Positions 1 to 9,340 are shown, numbered from the stretch's first letter. The stretch is DNA of 20,718 nt from Azolla pinnata (GCA_037176905.1 JBBBWG010011458.1:1-20718); one strand, 5' to 3'. The notes: a model not told the origin generated them from the sequence alone. Program-made: numbers and translations.

Positions 1-249
1 GGCACTTATCCCACGTAGGAAGATTGTGGATACGAATTAACCATAAAAAAAAAGTACCTGAAACTTACATGTGTTTGCTCAAAACAAATGTCATGAATAT
101 ATGACAATATCTTTTAGTAGTTCTAATTTGTGTTTCTTCTTATATCGTCTTTTGATTACTTCTTTGCTACTGAAGCTTATATTTGGTTAAGTTGTCGAGA
201 GATTGTGATCTGCACGTGTTGGTCATGTAGTTTGAAGTGTCTTTTCACA
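1..249. other. AT-rich sequence with no identified gene
   Basis: I see no long open frame, splice-bounded exon or RNA gene here. The sequence is AT-rich and probably belongs to the transposon-derived left flank. Confidence 0.5.
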
Positions 250-800
250 TGTCTCGTATTTCATGGTGGTGCATGGGCATTGCAAATATGTCAAAGGGTG
301 ATCTAGACAATCAGAAGGAAAAGTGCATTTGCGATTTCAATAGATCTACGATTTCAACAGATCCACAACTTTAGTCTAAAGGCAGCCCTAAGTCAGCAAT
401 CATGTTTTATACTCTCTTCGCGTGATCAGAGATATAAATTCTCAAGACAAGGGCACGTACACGACAAGAAAAGTGATTAGAGGCAAAACGTAGTAGAGTT
501 ATGAAGATTGAGAAAAGTAAACAGAGAAAGAAAACATGTTGTCATAAGAACTTAAAACTGATGTTGATTCGAATCCATTTTGAGATGATTAATAGGCACC
601 TGCCTATTTATTTGTAGGTCACAATTTGTAGTAGCCTCAAACAAAATTTTTAGAATGTTCTAGAATCTTCTAGCAAATTGTAAGAAGTGTTCTATGATAT
701 AAATTAGGAAATATTATAATAAAGATACTATCAATAGAACTGTTCAACTAGTTTAATGGTTTTAAGGGTCCTTGAAAATCAAAATACAACCACCGTATCT
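250..800 (-). mobile_element. Possible LTR remnant of a retrotransposon, reading leftward
   Basis: Read on the minus strand, the segment shows a heat-shock-element palindrome (671-652), a TATA-like CAAATAAATAGG about 40 bases downstream (about 614-603), then a pyrimidine-rich tract rich in TTTTCT and CTTC. This layout resembles the promoter half of some plant Copia LTRs. No target-site duplication, primer-binding site or TG...CA ends were located, and no gag-pol remnant is adjacent, so boundaries are approximate. Alternative: ordinary intergenic sequence with a chance promoter-like motif. Confidence 0.3.
652..671. promoter_or_regulatory. Perfect four-unit heat-shock element
   Basis: The sequence shows GAA at 653-655, TTC at 658-660, GAA at 663-665 and TTC at 668-670, each separated by two bases. 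This matches the nGAAnnTTCnnGAAnnTTCn consensus bound by heat-shock factor trimers. The nearest TATA-like box lies on the minus side, which suggests it drives leftward transcription, away from the phosphatase gene. The motif is seen; activity is inferred. Confidence 0.5.
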
Positions 801-1189
801 TTTTTTTTAATTTTCAAACTTAAGATATTACATTAGTTAAAAACTTGATACACGAGTGTTCGCTTGCCATTTATTGCATCAATGAGGATCCATTTGATCT
901 CTCTATATAAATCCAAACATCTATCGATTCGATGCACATCCATGTACACAATCCAATCAATACTAGCTAAAGTGATCCGAAGATTCGCTTCGGTGCGTGA
1001 ACAAAAAACGGAGCGAGTTTTTGATGCCAGTTCCAATCGACAAACCTATGCAAAGGAATAAGAGGCAGATCGACCCATGACATGGTCGACAAACTCCAAA
1101 CCCTAAAAATTTGGCGCCTCCTTCTCCAACTAGTTGCAGATCTGGGCATAGTTGATGCCCTGAATCCTAAACCGGTGTCTCTTCTCTGG
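801..1189. other. Unassigned spacer
   Basis: Short overlapping open frames on both strands (about 60 codons) show no recognisable motif and shadow one another. One AAACCCTAAA motif near 1098 foreshadows the repeat array that follows. No gene is supported. Confidence 0.5.
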
Positions 1190-1760
1190 CTCGCCTGTCT
1201 GCAAGAGTTTGAACTTTAGAACCTAAATTCTTGAACCCTAAATCAGTCTCTCCTTTGGCTTCCCTTCAAGTCCGAGTTTGAACCCTAAAACCTAAAACCC
1301 TATATCCCAAGCTTCCTTTCAGGTCACACTTTGAACCCTAAAACCTAAAACCCTAAACCCTAACCTTCCTTTAAGGTCAGAGTCTGGACCCTAAAACCCT
1401 AGATCCCAAGCTCCAGTTTAGGTCAGAGTGTGAACTCTGAATCAATCTCTTCTCGGGCTTCCTTTCAGGTCAGAGTTTGAACCCTAAAACCTAAAAAAAA
1501 TCCTAGACCCCAAGCTTCCTTTCAGGTCACAGTTTGAACCCTAAAACCTAAAATCCCTAAAACCCCGAGCTTCCTTTCACGTCACAGTTTGAACCCTAAA
1601 ACCTAAAAAAAACCCTAGACCCCAAGCTTCCTGTCAGGTCACAGTTTGAACCCTAAAACCTAAAAAACCCTAACCTTCCTTTTAGGTTAGAGTTTGAACC
1701 CTAAAATCCTAGACCCCAAGCTCCAGTTTAGGTCAGAGTTTGAACCCCGAAGCCTGAAAC
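1190..1760. repeat. Minisatellite of about 53-55 bp with telobox-like motifs
   Basis: About eleven diverged units share the core TTTCAGGTCACAGTTTGAAC followed by CCTAAAACCTAAAA. Cores begin near 1193, 1264, 1317, 1370, 1423, 1465, 1520, 1575, 1630, 1680 and 1726. Most units contain AACCCTAAA, the plant telobox, and one holds CCCTAAACCCTAACC near 1350. It is not a true telomere tract, because the telomere-like heptamers are embedded in a longer unit. It lies directly upstream of the putative phosphatase promoter. Confidence 0.85.
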
Positions 1761-1796
1761 CCTAAAACGCCAGCCCTATGTCAACAAAAAGGAATA

Positions 1797-1890
1797 GAAA
1801 AGCAGAAAGCAGAACGAAAAAGCAGAAAGCAAACAAAAAGCAAAAAGCAAAAAGCAAAAAGCAAAAAAGCAAAAAAGCAAAACGCAAAAC
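1797..1890. repeat. AAAAAGC-type heptamer run
   Basis: Imperfect tandem copies of AAAAAGC and AAAGCAG are visible. They generate long low-complexity open frames on both strands, which I treat as artefacts. The run sits just upstream of, or inside, the untranslated leader of the phosphatase gene. Confidence 0.8.
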
Positions 1891-1927
1891 TCGTCCTCTT
1901 CGCGCGTCTGAAGAAAAGCTTCTCTTC

Positions 1928-1957
1928 TTCTGCTTCTGCTTCTGCTTCTGCTTCTGC
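1928..1957. repeat. TTCTGC hexamer microsatellite
   Basis: About five tandem TTCTGC units lie in a pyrimidine-rich tract that could be part of the 5' leader of the phosphatase gene. Confidence 0.8.
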
Positions 1958-2055
1958 TTCTTTCTGAGCGGAAGCCATCTCCTTGTGCTCCCTTCCGTCG
2001 TTCCTTCTTCTCCTGGCTCCTGACGAATTCTCTCTTTTCTCTCCTCGTCGCCATT

Positions 2056-2083
2056 ATCATCATCATCATCATCATCATCATCA
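2056..2083. repeat. ATC trinucleotide microsatellite
   Basis: About nine tandem ATC units lie in the presumed untranslated first exon. On the minus strand they read as runs of Met or Asp codons, which are not a gene. Confidence 0.85.
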
Positions 2084-2244
2084 TTTCGACTCCATTCTTC
2101 TTCGTTACAAGCTACTCTGAGAAGCTTTCCGGATCGCCTTTTCCTTCCCCTCGTGAAGAACCGCTGATCTCTTTCCCTCACGGTGATACCATCCGAATCA
2201 GAGATTCTCTTGTCAGCGTTTCCATCAGATCGCTTGAACTGGAG

Positions 2245-3065
2245 GTAAGCATCAAAATCTCTTCCCTATCTTCTTCCGTTAGGTCCTGTAGTATGTATGT
2301 GGTACATGTATGTGCCGTAGCAAGTACAGTTTCATTCTTGCAAAAGCTCTCTGATTCTCGATCATCGGATTTGGATGGATTGGAAAGGAAACCGTCTCTG
2401 ATCAAGCGAAGTTAAGAATCAGCATCTCAAGTTAACAGTTCCCCTAGTGTGTGGTTTCCTTTAACCTAGAAAGTAAGCAATTTGCCTGATCATAAAATGC
2501 TTTTTCTGACGAATAAATCGTCGCAAAGAAAAGAAATAGATCCTTATTGATACCATCTCTCTCTCTCTCAATCCATGCAATTGTTCTCTCAATACCAACA
2601 CTTCCTTTCTCTGAATCCATGGGATGCACTTGGCTTACACAGCCTTAACTTAAAGGAATCAGTCTTAGTCTCGGGAGACTAGTTATTAGAATTGATCTTG
2701 CGCTTCTGTTATTTCCGATTCAAAATGCTAAAAGCTATTGAGCGATAGCTTATACCTGTGGAATCGGGAGCATATCAAAGCGTTTTCTACCCTTAACTTC
2801 TGTGCTTTTGTTCATTCCCATGGTAGCTTTCATAGCAGCTGCGATCTGTGCTCTCTCTTCTGCCACATCCGTAACATAACTAACCATCATAGCCTCTAAA
2901 GTATATGCAGATGATCTGAGGAAACAGAAATAAAAAGATTAGCCTTCTCAATTCAGACTCTGAAGCACCTGGCAACCGGATCCAATCGAAAAAATATTAT
3001 TATAGACGCGAGATACATTAGTTGGATAAAAAGAAGAAAGCTTGGCTTCCGGTTGGTTGATACAG
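2245..3065 (+). other. Probable 5'-UTR intron of the PhoD-like gene
   Basis: It is bounded by GTAAGC at 2245 and ATACAG ending at 3065. Apart from the minus-strand exon-like block at 2756-2915 and a GA/CT run near 2557-2569, I see nothing defined. An alternative acceptor AAG at 3040 would add a short piece of leader. Confidence 0.4.
2756..2915 (-). other. Unidentified exon-like block, antisense to the PhoD-like gene
   Basis: On the minus strand a pyrimidine-rich acceptor, TTTCTGTTTCCTCAG, precedes base 2915. A donor, CCACAG|GTATAAG, follows base 2756. The 160 bases between hold one leading base plus 53 open codons in a plausible protein frame. It starts SSAYTLEAMMVSYV, passes through DVAEERAQIAAAMKATMG and ends KGRKRFDMLPIPQ. 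Composition is alpha-helical and charged. I do not recognise the family. No partner exon is certain: downstream on the same strand (2629-2444) there is another open stretch, while upstream the phosphatase exon occupies the DNA. It may be a captured exon, a pseudogene fragment or part of an antisense gene. Confidence 0.4.
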
Positions 3066-3067
3066 AT

Positions 3068-4276
3068 ATGGATTTGGTGGAGCTTGATAAAACTAGAGAT
3101 GGAACATTGTTGCCATCATACACAGGAAATGATTACGCTCAGCAAGCTAACTATGATGATCACGAGGAGGATCAGGAACGTTTAATTCAGAGATATTCAA
3201 GTTGTCCACCATATCTACGGGTTTCAAGATGGAATGTGACCAAAGTCCGTGCAAAGCAGAAGGTTTTGAATGCTGCGAAGAAGATTAACAGTATAAGGTC
3301 CCCGAGCCTTAAAAAGCCCTCAATTTCGGGAATTCAAGATGATGATGGACATCCTGTGGTTTTGGTCGGACCTGTCATAGGCCTTGTTACCACATCTACT
3401 GCACGAATCTTGGTTGAAATCGACAAGGCAGCAGCAATAAAGATGGTCTTGCAACCTTTGGACGATCAATCAGCTCATTCCACAAGAGCTTCTGGGAATC
3501 ATTCATCCATGCGGAGAAACTCCTCAGCAGGTTCCTATAGTTCTCATCATCACCAGCTACAGCAAGGTGGAAGCACGAAATCCATCCTTTCCAGAGTACC
3601 TTACAGTTCTGTAGCAGGAGAAGAAACAGCTGATGTGGTTATGCCCCATGATCATTTGGCAGATTTAGCATCAGAAGATGCTGCTGCAAGGTCTCCTCTT
3701 ATTACGATAAATGGCCAGCATGAAGATTCCAATACCCAAATGAGAGCAAAGGGATTTCCACGGTGGTTGAAGCAAAGGAAAAGTCCTAACTTAACCTTCC
3801 ATCAAGCCTCATCATATGATAGTCCTCATCCTGCTTATGAAAGGAAAAGATCTGGTTCTTTAAGGGAGGCGAGCTTCAAGATGATCTCAAAACTTTCCCG
3901 CAGAGCATCACTATACAGAAATATTTCTATAGAATCATCCAATGCAAGTAGCAAAGGATCACCGGAGAGTTTGGAACCAGAAATCATTGTAACCAAGAAA
4001 CTTAAAGCAAAAAGGCCTTGCGTATTTGAATTCACAGGATTGCAACCTGGAACTCGGTATCTGGTGAACCTTCGTAATTGCCATGCGTCTGTGAAGAAGA
4101 GCAGTTTCAAAACTTTTCCTGAGGAGCCTTTGAAGTATTTCCAGTTGGCTGCTATCAGCTGCAATAGTATCTTCATTACTAAGAAGACCATAACCAAGAT
4201 TTCTGACCTCTGGTTTCACCTCTTTAAATCAATAAGAGAAGAACGGATTGACCTCATTATCCACCTTGGTGACCAA
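3068..4276 (+). CDS. PhoD-like gene, coding exon 1 (residues 1-403)
   Basis: It encodes an acidic N-terminus, a basic stretch (VTKVRAKQKVLNAAKK), the N-terminal beta domain and a Ser/Arg-rich insert (about residues 140-315). It ends at LIIHLGDQ, the first metal-binding motif. The donor is CAA|GTAAGT in phase 0. Motifs such as RRNSS, KRSGS and SRRAS fit basophilic kinase sites (R-x-x-S); that use is inferred. Confidence 0.9.
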
Positions 4277-7200
4277 GTAAGTGTAGTTTCACTGTATGTT
4301 TGTACCTTGACAACTCTTTTTATAATAAATTGGTTTAATCTGTAACTAATGTTCCAATTAATGACTATTCTTGGAAATATTCGTTTTGCTGATAACATTT
4401 GCACATACAAAGATCGTGCAGAAAAACTTTTTTGATATCAAGGGAATGTAAATACCCATACAATGATACACGTGATTGTTCAGTGGAAGGCATAATAGTA
4501 ATTAGCTAGATGAACAAGTTATGGATGAATAATCAGAGAATGAAGTTCAAACACATCTTGCAATAAAATGAGTGCTGAAAAATACTCTTTGTTTTCATTG
4601 TTATAAAATCTTTAACGAGATCCTTTATTTATTTGAATTCATCATTACTTCAAACAAATCCTGCGACTGCAAATAGATAATGGGGCAATGTTACCTGTAG
4701 ACATCCAAATGCTTCTCTTTTTACGCAATGTTACTTATTCTTTGCTCAAGAGTGTTTAATGAGTTCCTTGTTATAAACTCAAATAATCTAGTACTATTTG
4801 CTTTTGAAATTCTGTTTGATAAGTTTTTGTCTAAGAAATACCTGGAGAAACTAGGCTTTCATAGAAAAATAATGGTCTCTCATTGATCATTCATTGATAT
4901 ATTTTGTGGAAAAAAAATCTATACATATCTAGAGTATCTTAAATATAATCTAAACTAGAAGAGTAAATTTGTGAACTTTTTACGCATCTGTGGGCATTGA
5001 ACTTTTTGAATGAAGTCCCAAAGTCACAACAAAACTCTTAATAAAGAGCTACCTTACTGTTCTGTCAGTGAACAGTCGCGTCTTTCTTCACTATATCTTC
5101 TGAGTCCTGTAGCTGCTTGCATGGTTCGAAACTTGGTATTGTAATGCTAGGGACCTCACTATTTTACAGCTTAGTTATGTATAGTAACACAACACATCTG
5201 GTAAGAAGGAAAGAAAGAGAGTGTAGAATATTTTTCCTTCTCATTATTTACATTTTTAATTATATACAGATATATGGGGATGGTGATAGGCATCTGGATG
5301 CAGGGGCTGGTAAGAACCGTGACAAATGGTCAAATCGTTTCAAGATAGGCTTGGACATTTTGAAACATGTACCTAAGGATCTATGGATCACAAAGAAAGA
5401 ACTCATATGTGAAAAGTATAGGGAGGTTTACAGAGAAACGTGGAAACATCCTCATACCGCAAATTGTCTTGCACGCTGTCCCAACCTTATGATCTATGAT
5501 GATCATGAAATACGAGACAATTGGGGTGATAATAAATCAGATTGGTCTCGTGAAAATGAAAGTTTCTTTGTTGCTCGTTGTGCATGGATTGTTACCATGG
5601 AGTATCAAAGGCAATTATATGAAGATGTCGACTTCTCGAATCTGGAAGAAATAAACAAGGTCTTTTCTTATCATAATCCCCAACACTCTTATTAGGATCT
5701 GTCAGCTAGTAGAATCATGTGAAAATCTCATGAAGTGTTATTGAATTCCAGGATTATCACTTCCATGTAATAGGCAAAGTTGGATTAATGTTCTTGGATA
5801 TTCGTGGCTCGCGGACATTTCATCGTGAACAAGGAGATCCAAAGCCATACTTAGGGTCTCGGCAATGGGACGACATCAAGCATGCATTAGGACGTGATGG
5901 CCTGTTCAATGATGTCCAAGTCTTGGTTGTTTGCTCACCTGCACCCCTTGTATTTCTTATTCCATCAATTACTACTGTCCTTGGGCAGACGGTCCATCGA
6001 CTGGAAGATTTTAAAGGGCACTGGTCACATCACAACAAAGAGCAAATAGAGATGATTGACCACTTGAGTGCATGGAAGTCTGCTAGAAGTGCCCGTGAAG
6101 TGATTGTTCTTGGAGGTAAACCATCATGTCTTTAAGTAACATCTTTTCCTCATAAACTTTCAGGTTGCAATGGTCAAAATCGGAGATGAAAAGTGCATGT
6201 TTCAAGAATTGGTACATCAAAGAAGTTCCTCAAATTTCTGCAGTCGTGCCTCTAAAAATATCAAATTTGCTGTTTTTGAAGCAATTCATGATAAGGAAAT
6301 TAGTAAAGCCACGAATGTCCAGCTTAAATAACACTACAATCAACCCGACATGAGTTTTGCTTGGACCATATCCCGCTAGAATAATACACAGTTTCTATCG
6401 ACATGTTATAAAATCCTTTTCAGTAGTAATCCCATTTCTCAGCCCATAGAAACTTGAACAGAACTGATATTCTCCTCCATGATGTGCTTTATATAATTCC
6501 CTTATATGTTTTTGTGTTTGTTGACCACTTTCTGTATGCATTGAGTGCTTTATGACTCCAAAGGTGTAAGAGATATCCCGAATGTGCTTTTTGGAAACTG
6601 TGCGTAGATTGCATTCTCATGAGTGAATAGTTTTTACTAGAGAAGGAATGGTAGAGCTTGATTTTCTCTGAATTCAAAACATATTGCTAAACCATATATA
6701 TATGTGCCTATATTTCTACATATATCCATAGCACTATCATTGTGTACGATTTTTCAGGTGATGTGCATTGTGGCGGCCATTCTTGCATTATGAAATCAGA
6801 TGAAACCCTCTTTTATCAGCTTACAACGAGTGCTATTGCGAATATGCCCTTACCAAAGTCAGCGTATTATTTCATGCGCTTGGCTGAGCAGCTGGAACAC
6901 ATTAAGGAAGGCATCAAGTTTCGTCACTTTGGTTGGACAAGATCACGGAATTATGGGTTGATTCAAGTGAAACTTCCAGCTGAAGTGGTATCTATATGTG
7001 ATAATATGTGTATCTTTAGCATTTCTTTGTGTCCAAGTATGTGTAAATTTGCTAAGGTGCGAATCTGGAGAACATACACAAACGGGCTATCTGATACCAT
7101 GTTTCAGTAATTAACGTCTCTCTTCTGCACTACATTCACGTCAGGTTGTCTGCTCCTTGTGGTTCTATTAGGATGACCGTGGGCATTCTAGTATGCTCCT

Positions 7201-7471
7201 TGGGGGTGTTGAATAGACACGACTGATTAGTCCTTTATTTTTACAGCTTGTTGTCATTAAAATTCATAGTGGTTTGGTCTACTACTGAAGCCTGTTAGGC
7301 ACCACATGCATCCGTCCAGATCTATAGATTTGGCAACCATTCCCAACCAGCTTATGCATTAAATCTTGAATGGTAGAAAACAGCAAATGCTGCGTTTTCA
7401 ATGTTTATATTTTGCTCTTCTTGGTGAAATGCGTGTTTCAGGTTCTTTTGAGAATCGAAACTTGTCTATAG
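3068..7471 (+). CDS. PhoD-like metallophosphatase (five coding exons)
   Basis: Coding exons are 3068-4276, 5270-5659, 5752-6115, 6758-6987 and 7442-7471. All introns are GT-AG, and joining gives about 740 residues. The family (alkaline phosphatase D / calcineurin-like fold) hydrolyses phosphomono- or diesters with bound metal ions; the plant substrate is unknown. Residues 95-390 resemble the beta-rich N-terminal PhoD domain (GPVIGLVTTSTARILVE, then FTGLQPGTRYLVNL), interrupted by a long Ser-rich basic insert. Catalytic signatures are HLGDQIYGDGD (about 399-409), YDDHE (479-483) and GGDVHCGGH (654-662). The N-terminus MDLVELDKTRDG lacks a signal peptide, unlike secreted bacterial PhoD, so a cytosolic enzyme is inferred. 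The ATG at 3068 is chosen because it follows a splice acceptor; the frame also extends upstream without an ATG. The last exon is the least certain part. Family assignment is firm, substrate unknown. Confidence 0.88.
4277..5269 (+). other. Intron of the PhoD-like gene (993 bp)
   Basis: It is bounded by GTAAGT and TATATACAG. The sequence is AT-rich with many stops in all frames. I see no nested gene or repeat. Confidence 0.85.
5270..5659 (+). CDS. PhoD-like gene, coding exon 2 (residues 404-533)
   Basis: It begins IYGDGDRHLDAGAG, completing the HLGDQIYGDGD motif across the splice, and contains CLARCPNLMIYDDHEIRDNW with the DDHE metal-site signature. Both ends are phase 0 (ACAG acceptor; AAG|GTCTTT donor). 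The following intron is only 92 bp. Confidence 0.92.
5752..6115 (+). CDS. PhoD-like gene, coding exon 3 (residues 534-654)
   Basis: It begins DYHFHVIGKVGLMFLDIRGS, a core strand of the phosphatase domain. It continues through VLVVCSPAPLVFL and a helix ending REVIVLGG. The donor GGAG|GTAAAC is in phase 1, and the split glycine codon is completed at 6758. Confidence 0.92.
6116..6757 (+). other. Intron of the PhoD-like gene, with an open pseudo-exon
   Basis: Skipping this interval joins VIVLGG to DVHCGG perfectly. Inside it, after a good acceptor (ACTTTCAG, ending about 6163), one frame is open for about 55 codons, with peptides such as KIGDEKCMFQELVHQR and KFAVFEAIHDKEISKA before a TAA near 6330. 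A second frame is also open there. That frame is not in phase with exon 3, so inclusion would truncate the phosphatase. Confidence 0.6.
6758..6987 (+). CDS. PhoD-like gene, coding exon 4 (residues 655-731)
   Basis: It encodes GDVHCGGHSCIM, the C-terminal histidine metal-site motif. Conserved-looking QLTTSAIANMPLPKSAYYFM and TRSRNYGLIQVKLPAEV follow. The acceptor is TTTTTCAG. The preferred donor is GAAGTG|GTATCT at 6988 in phase 0. Confidence 0.9.
6988..7441 (+). other. Last intron of the PhoD-like gene (454 bp)
   Basis: It runs from GTATCT to GTGTTTCAG. No internal gene or repeat is seen. If the splice were not used, the frame would stop at 7108-7110. Confidence 0.6.
7442..7471 (+). CDS. PhoD-like gene, short terminal exon (tentative)
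   Basis: After the acceptor TTTCAG at 7441, phase-0 reading gives VLLRIETCL and a TAG at 7469-7471, extending ...LPAEV into a plausible beta strand. A competing model uses another phase or the acceptor after TTTTGAG, giving NRNLSIEVAKFPGNQITG and a stop near 7530. The sequence alone does not decide between them. Confidence 0.5.
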   Translation, partial: VLLRIETCL

Positions 7472-9068
7472 AAGTTGCCAAGTTCCCTGGCAACCAGATA
7501 ACTGGTATGGCTATAATGAGTGATTTTTAGAGATCGAGCTCATATTCTCTCCATGATTGGCTCATATATACAGTGTGCATACACACTTTATCCTCCATTC
7601 CATCTTCTTGAGAGCGTCGCCTTTTTTTTTTGAGAGAAGCCTGTCCATTTTTGTGTCTCAAAAATCTGTTCATAGAGACTGTCCATAGTTTGTCTTAGCA
7701 AACTTTATGAATCCATAATGGACAATGCCATCCTCAATAGCAGATGCCAGTAATACCCATATAATGAATTAAATCTTCCAGGTAAACAACCGCTTGTTAT
7801 TGGAACAATGTCATCATGAAGTATTGTGTCCATGCTTAGCCTAGGCTCAAAGATGTACCGATGTAGGCGAGGAAAACAAACTATACAATCTGGTGGTTTT
7901 CTCCAAATAATTCATGGAATTGTGCTATGACCGTAGGATGAGGACGGATCACCAGAGGTTATAACACAACTTGTGAAGGGGAAATTCTTAAGGCATGTGA
8001 AATTTGGAAGGAAAGTAAGCAATAAGCTCAGAGATGCATACCCGACATGTACCGCGATGAAACCCATATCAAGGGAGCTAACTAGCATAATCTTCAGGGC
8101 ATGTGATGAGTGTTCTGTTCCTTCAAATCAATGTACACGTGCAAGCATTCAACACAAGGCGTGATTCCATTCTTATAAGGTAAGGTTTGAAAGGTATTGT
8201 GACTATGATGTAATATATGTAAGATACGTACACACAAAAAAGCAATGCTTGTTACATACCCGCAAGCTACGACTCCATGAGAAAAAAGGGAATTCTTCTA
8301 CGAAATCGAAATCAGAGATGAGGCATTCCAAGATTTCTTTCAGAAATGAACTTTGTTATTAAAGAGAAGATAAAGTGGAAAAGGTAACTTGCAACCTTGC
8401 CAAATCACTTAGGCGTGGCAAAGATATTTATTCTTTTGGGAAGGCTAATAAGCCATCATTTTTTATATAATCTTGTTTAGATATGTCTAAGATCATTTGT
8501 GTATCCGATCATATTCCCTAGATCTTTTGCATGAAGTAGACATCCCTTGATTGTAATCAATGAACCATCCATTGTGACCAACATCTTAATTGAGGATTAT
8601 CCGTCGTGATCTCCAATTCCACAAATGATCATCAACGATGAATGAGTTTACATTAACTTGAGACAGTAAACCAATGGGATTCTTCTTCAAAACGATCAAA
8701 ACAACTTAAAACGAGTAATGTCAAAAATTTTCTAAGGATATGCTAGGGAAGTGTAGCGATCCACCGATTGAACTATTTACTAGACAGTTTGCTTTCCAAC
8801 AGTTTCCACAAGTGTATTATCATATGCATGTTACTAAACCAAGGACGAAGTGCTTGCCCATGTCAGTCTTTGAGCATTTGAAGTAAAGAATAATAATAAA
8901 AAGTGCTATCTGAAATGCTATGGGTCGCTGCAAATGTCATTAACGGCTTAATAATGATTGATCCAAGCCTCAAAAGATTTGAACAAGTAATGAGAGTGAA
9001 AATGTTGATTATGGTTAGCACAAACCATTTCAGCTCTACGATTGATGATGATGAATTAATCGAATAGC
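7472..9068. other. 3' flank and intergenic sequence
   Basis: The first few hundred bases are presumably the 3' UTR of the phosphatase; I see no canonical AATAAA at a useful distance. Short open stretches at about 7937-8164 (+) and 8726-8885 (+) look mildly protein-like but match no family I recognise. The segment around 8340-8640 has the texture of an old LTR, with no ends found. No gene is supported. Confidence 0.5.
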
Positions 9069-9198
9069 GATTTCAGCAGTAAAGGTTGAAGGAAACGAAG
9101 CTGAACGATGACAAGATTGCTAATACAAGATCCACAACTGACATCGATGAATATGCTACAAAGGATTTCAGCGATGAAGGTTGAATAAAATGAAGTTG
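9069..9198. repeat. Diverged direct repeat, two copies of about 35 bp
   Basis: GATTTCAGCAGTAAAGGTTG (from 9069) and GATTTCAGCGATGAAGGTTG (from 9164) begin two similar blocks of about 35 bp spaced 95 bp apart. They may be remnants of a longer tandem repeat. Confidence 0.6.
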
Positions 9199-9340
9199 CA
9201 GGGAGAGCCACAATATCGCTCTAGCAACTCATGGACTCACGAGATCGTTCAATCGTCCATCAAATCATTCCCCAAATGCTTTAGGATTTGATTAAACTGG
9301 AATGAGCTATGGCAGTTGCTGCAGAGATCTTAAGGGCCAC

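Larger units (their letters stand above)
1910..2244 (+). other. Putative untranslated first exon of the PhoD-like gene
   Basis: The tract is rich in CTTC and TCTC, typical of plant leaders, and ends in CTGGAG|GTAAGC, a strong donor with the intron starting at 2245. A matching acceptor TTGATACAG lies at 3065, two bases before the predicted ATG, so a leader intron of about 820 bp is likely. The transcription start is not resolved and no convincing TATA box is seen, so the left boundary is a guess. Confidence 0.45.

Noticed and set aside
565..577. GATTCGAATCC resembling a tRNA T-loop
   Set aside because: No acceptor stem, D-arm or anticodon arm can be folded around it.
1762..2181. 139-codon minus-strand open frame and overlapping frames on both strands
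   Set aside because: It is produced by the AAAAAGC, TTCTGC and ATC repeats; the protein is Lys/Gln, Asp or Phe runs without a domain.
3835..4410. Minus-strand open frames beneath the phosphatase exon
   Set aside because: They are antisense shadows of a strongly supported coding exon with PhoD motifs.
6164..6333. Possible actin-depolymerising-factor fragment
   Set aside because: The similarity is limited to a few residues (F-ELxxxR and F-V-F-x-I spacing) and is too weak to name a family.
7937..8164. About 75-codon plus-strand open stretch as a gene
   Set aside because: No start context, splice partner or known motif; left as unassigned intergenic sequence.
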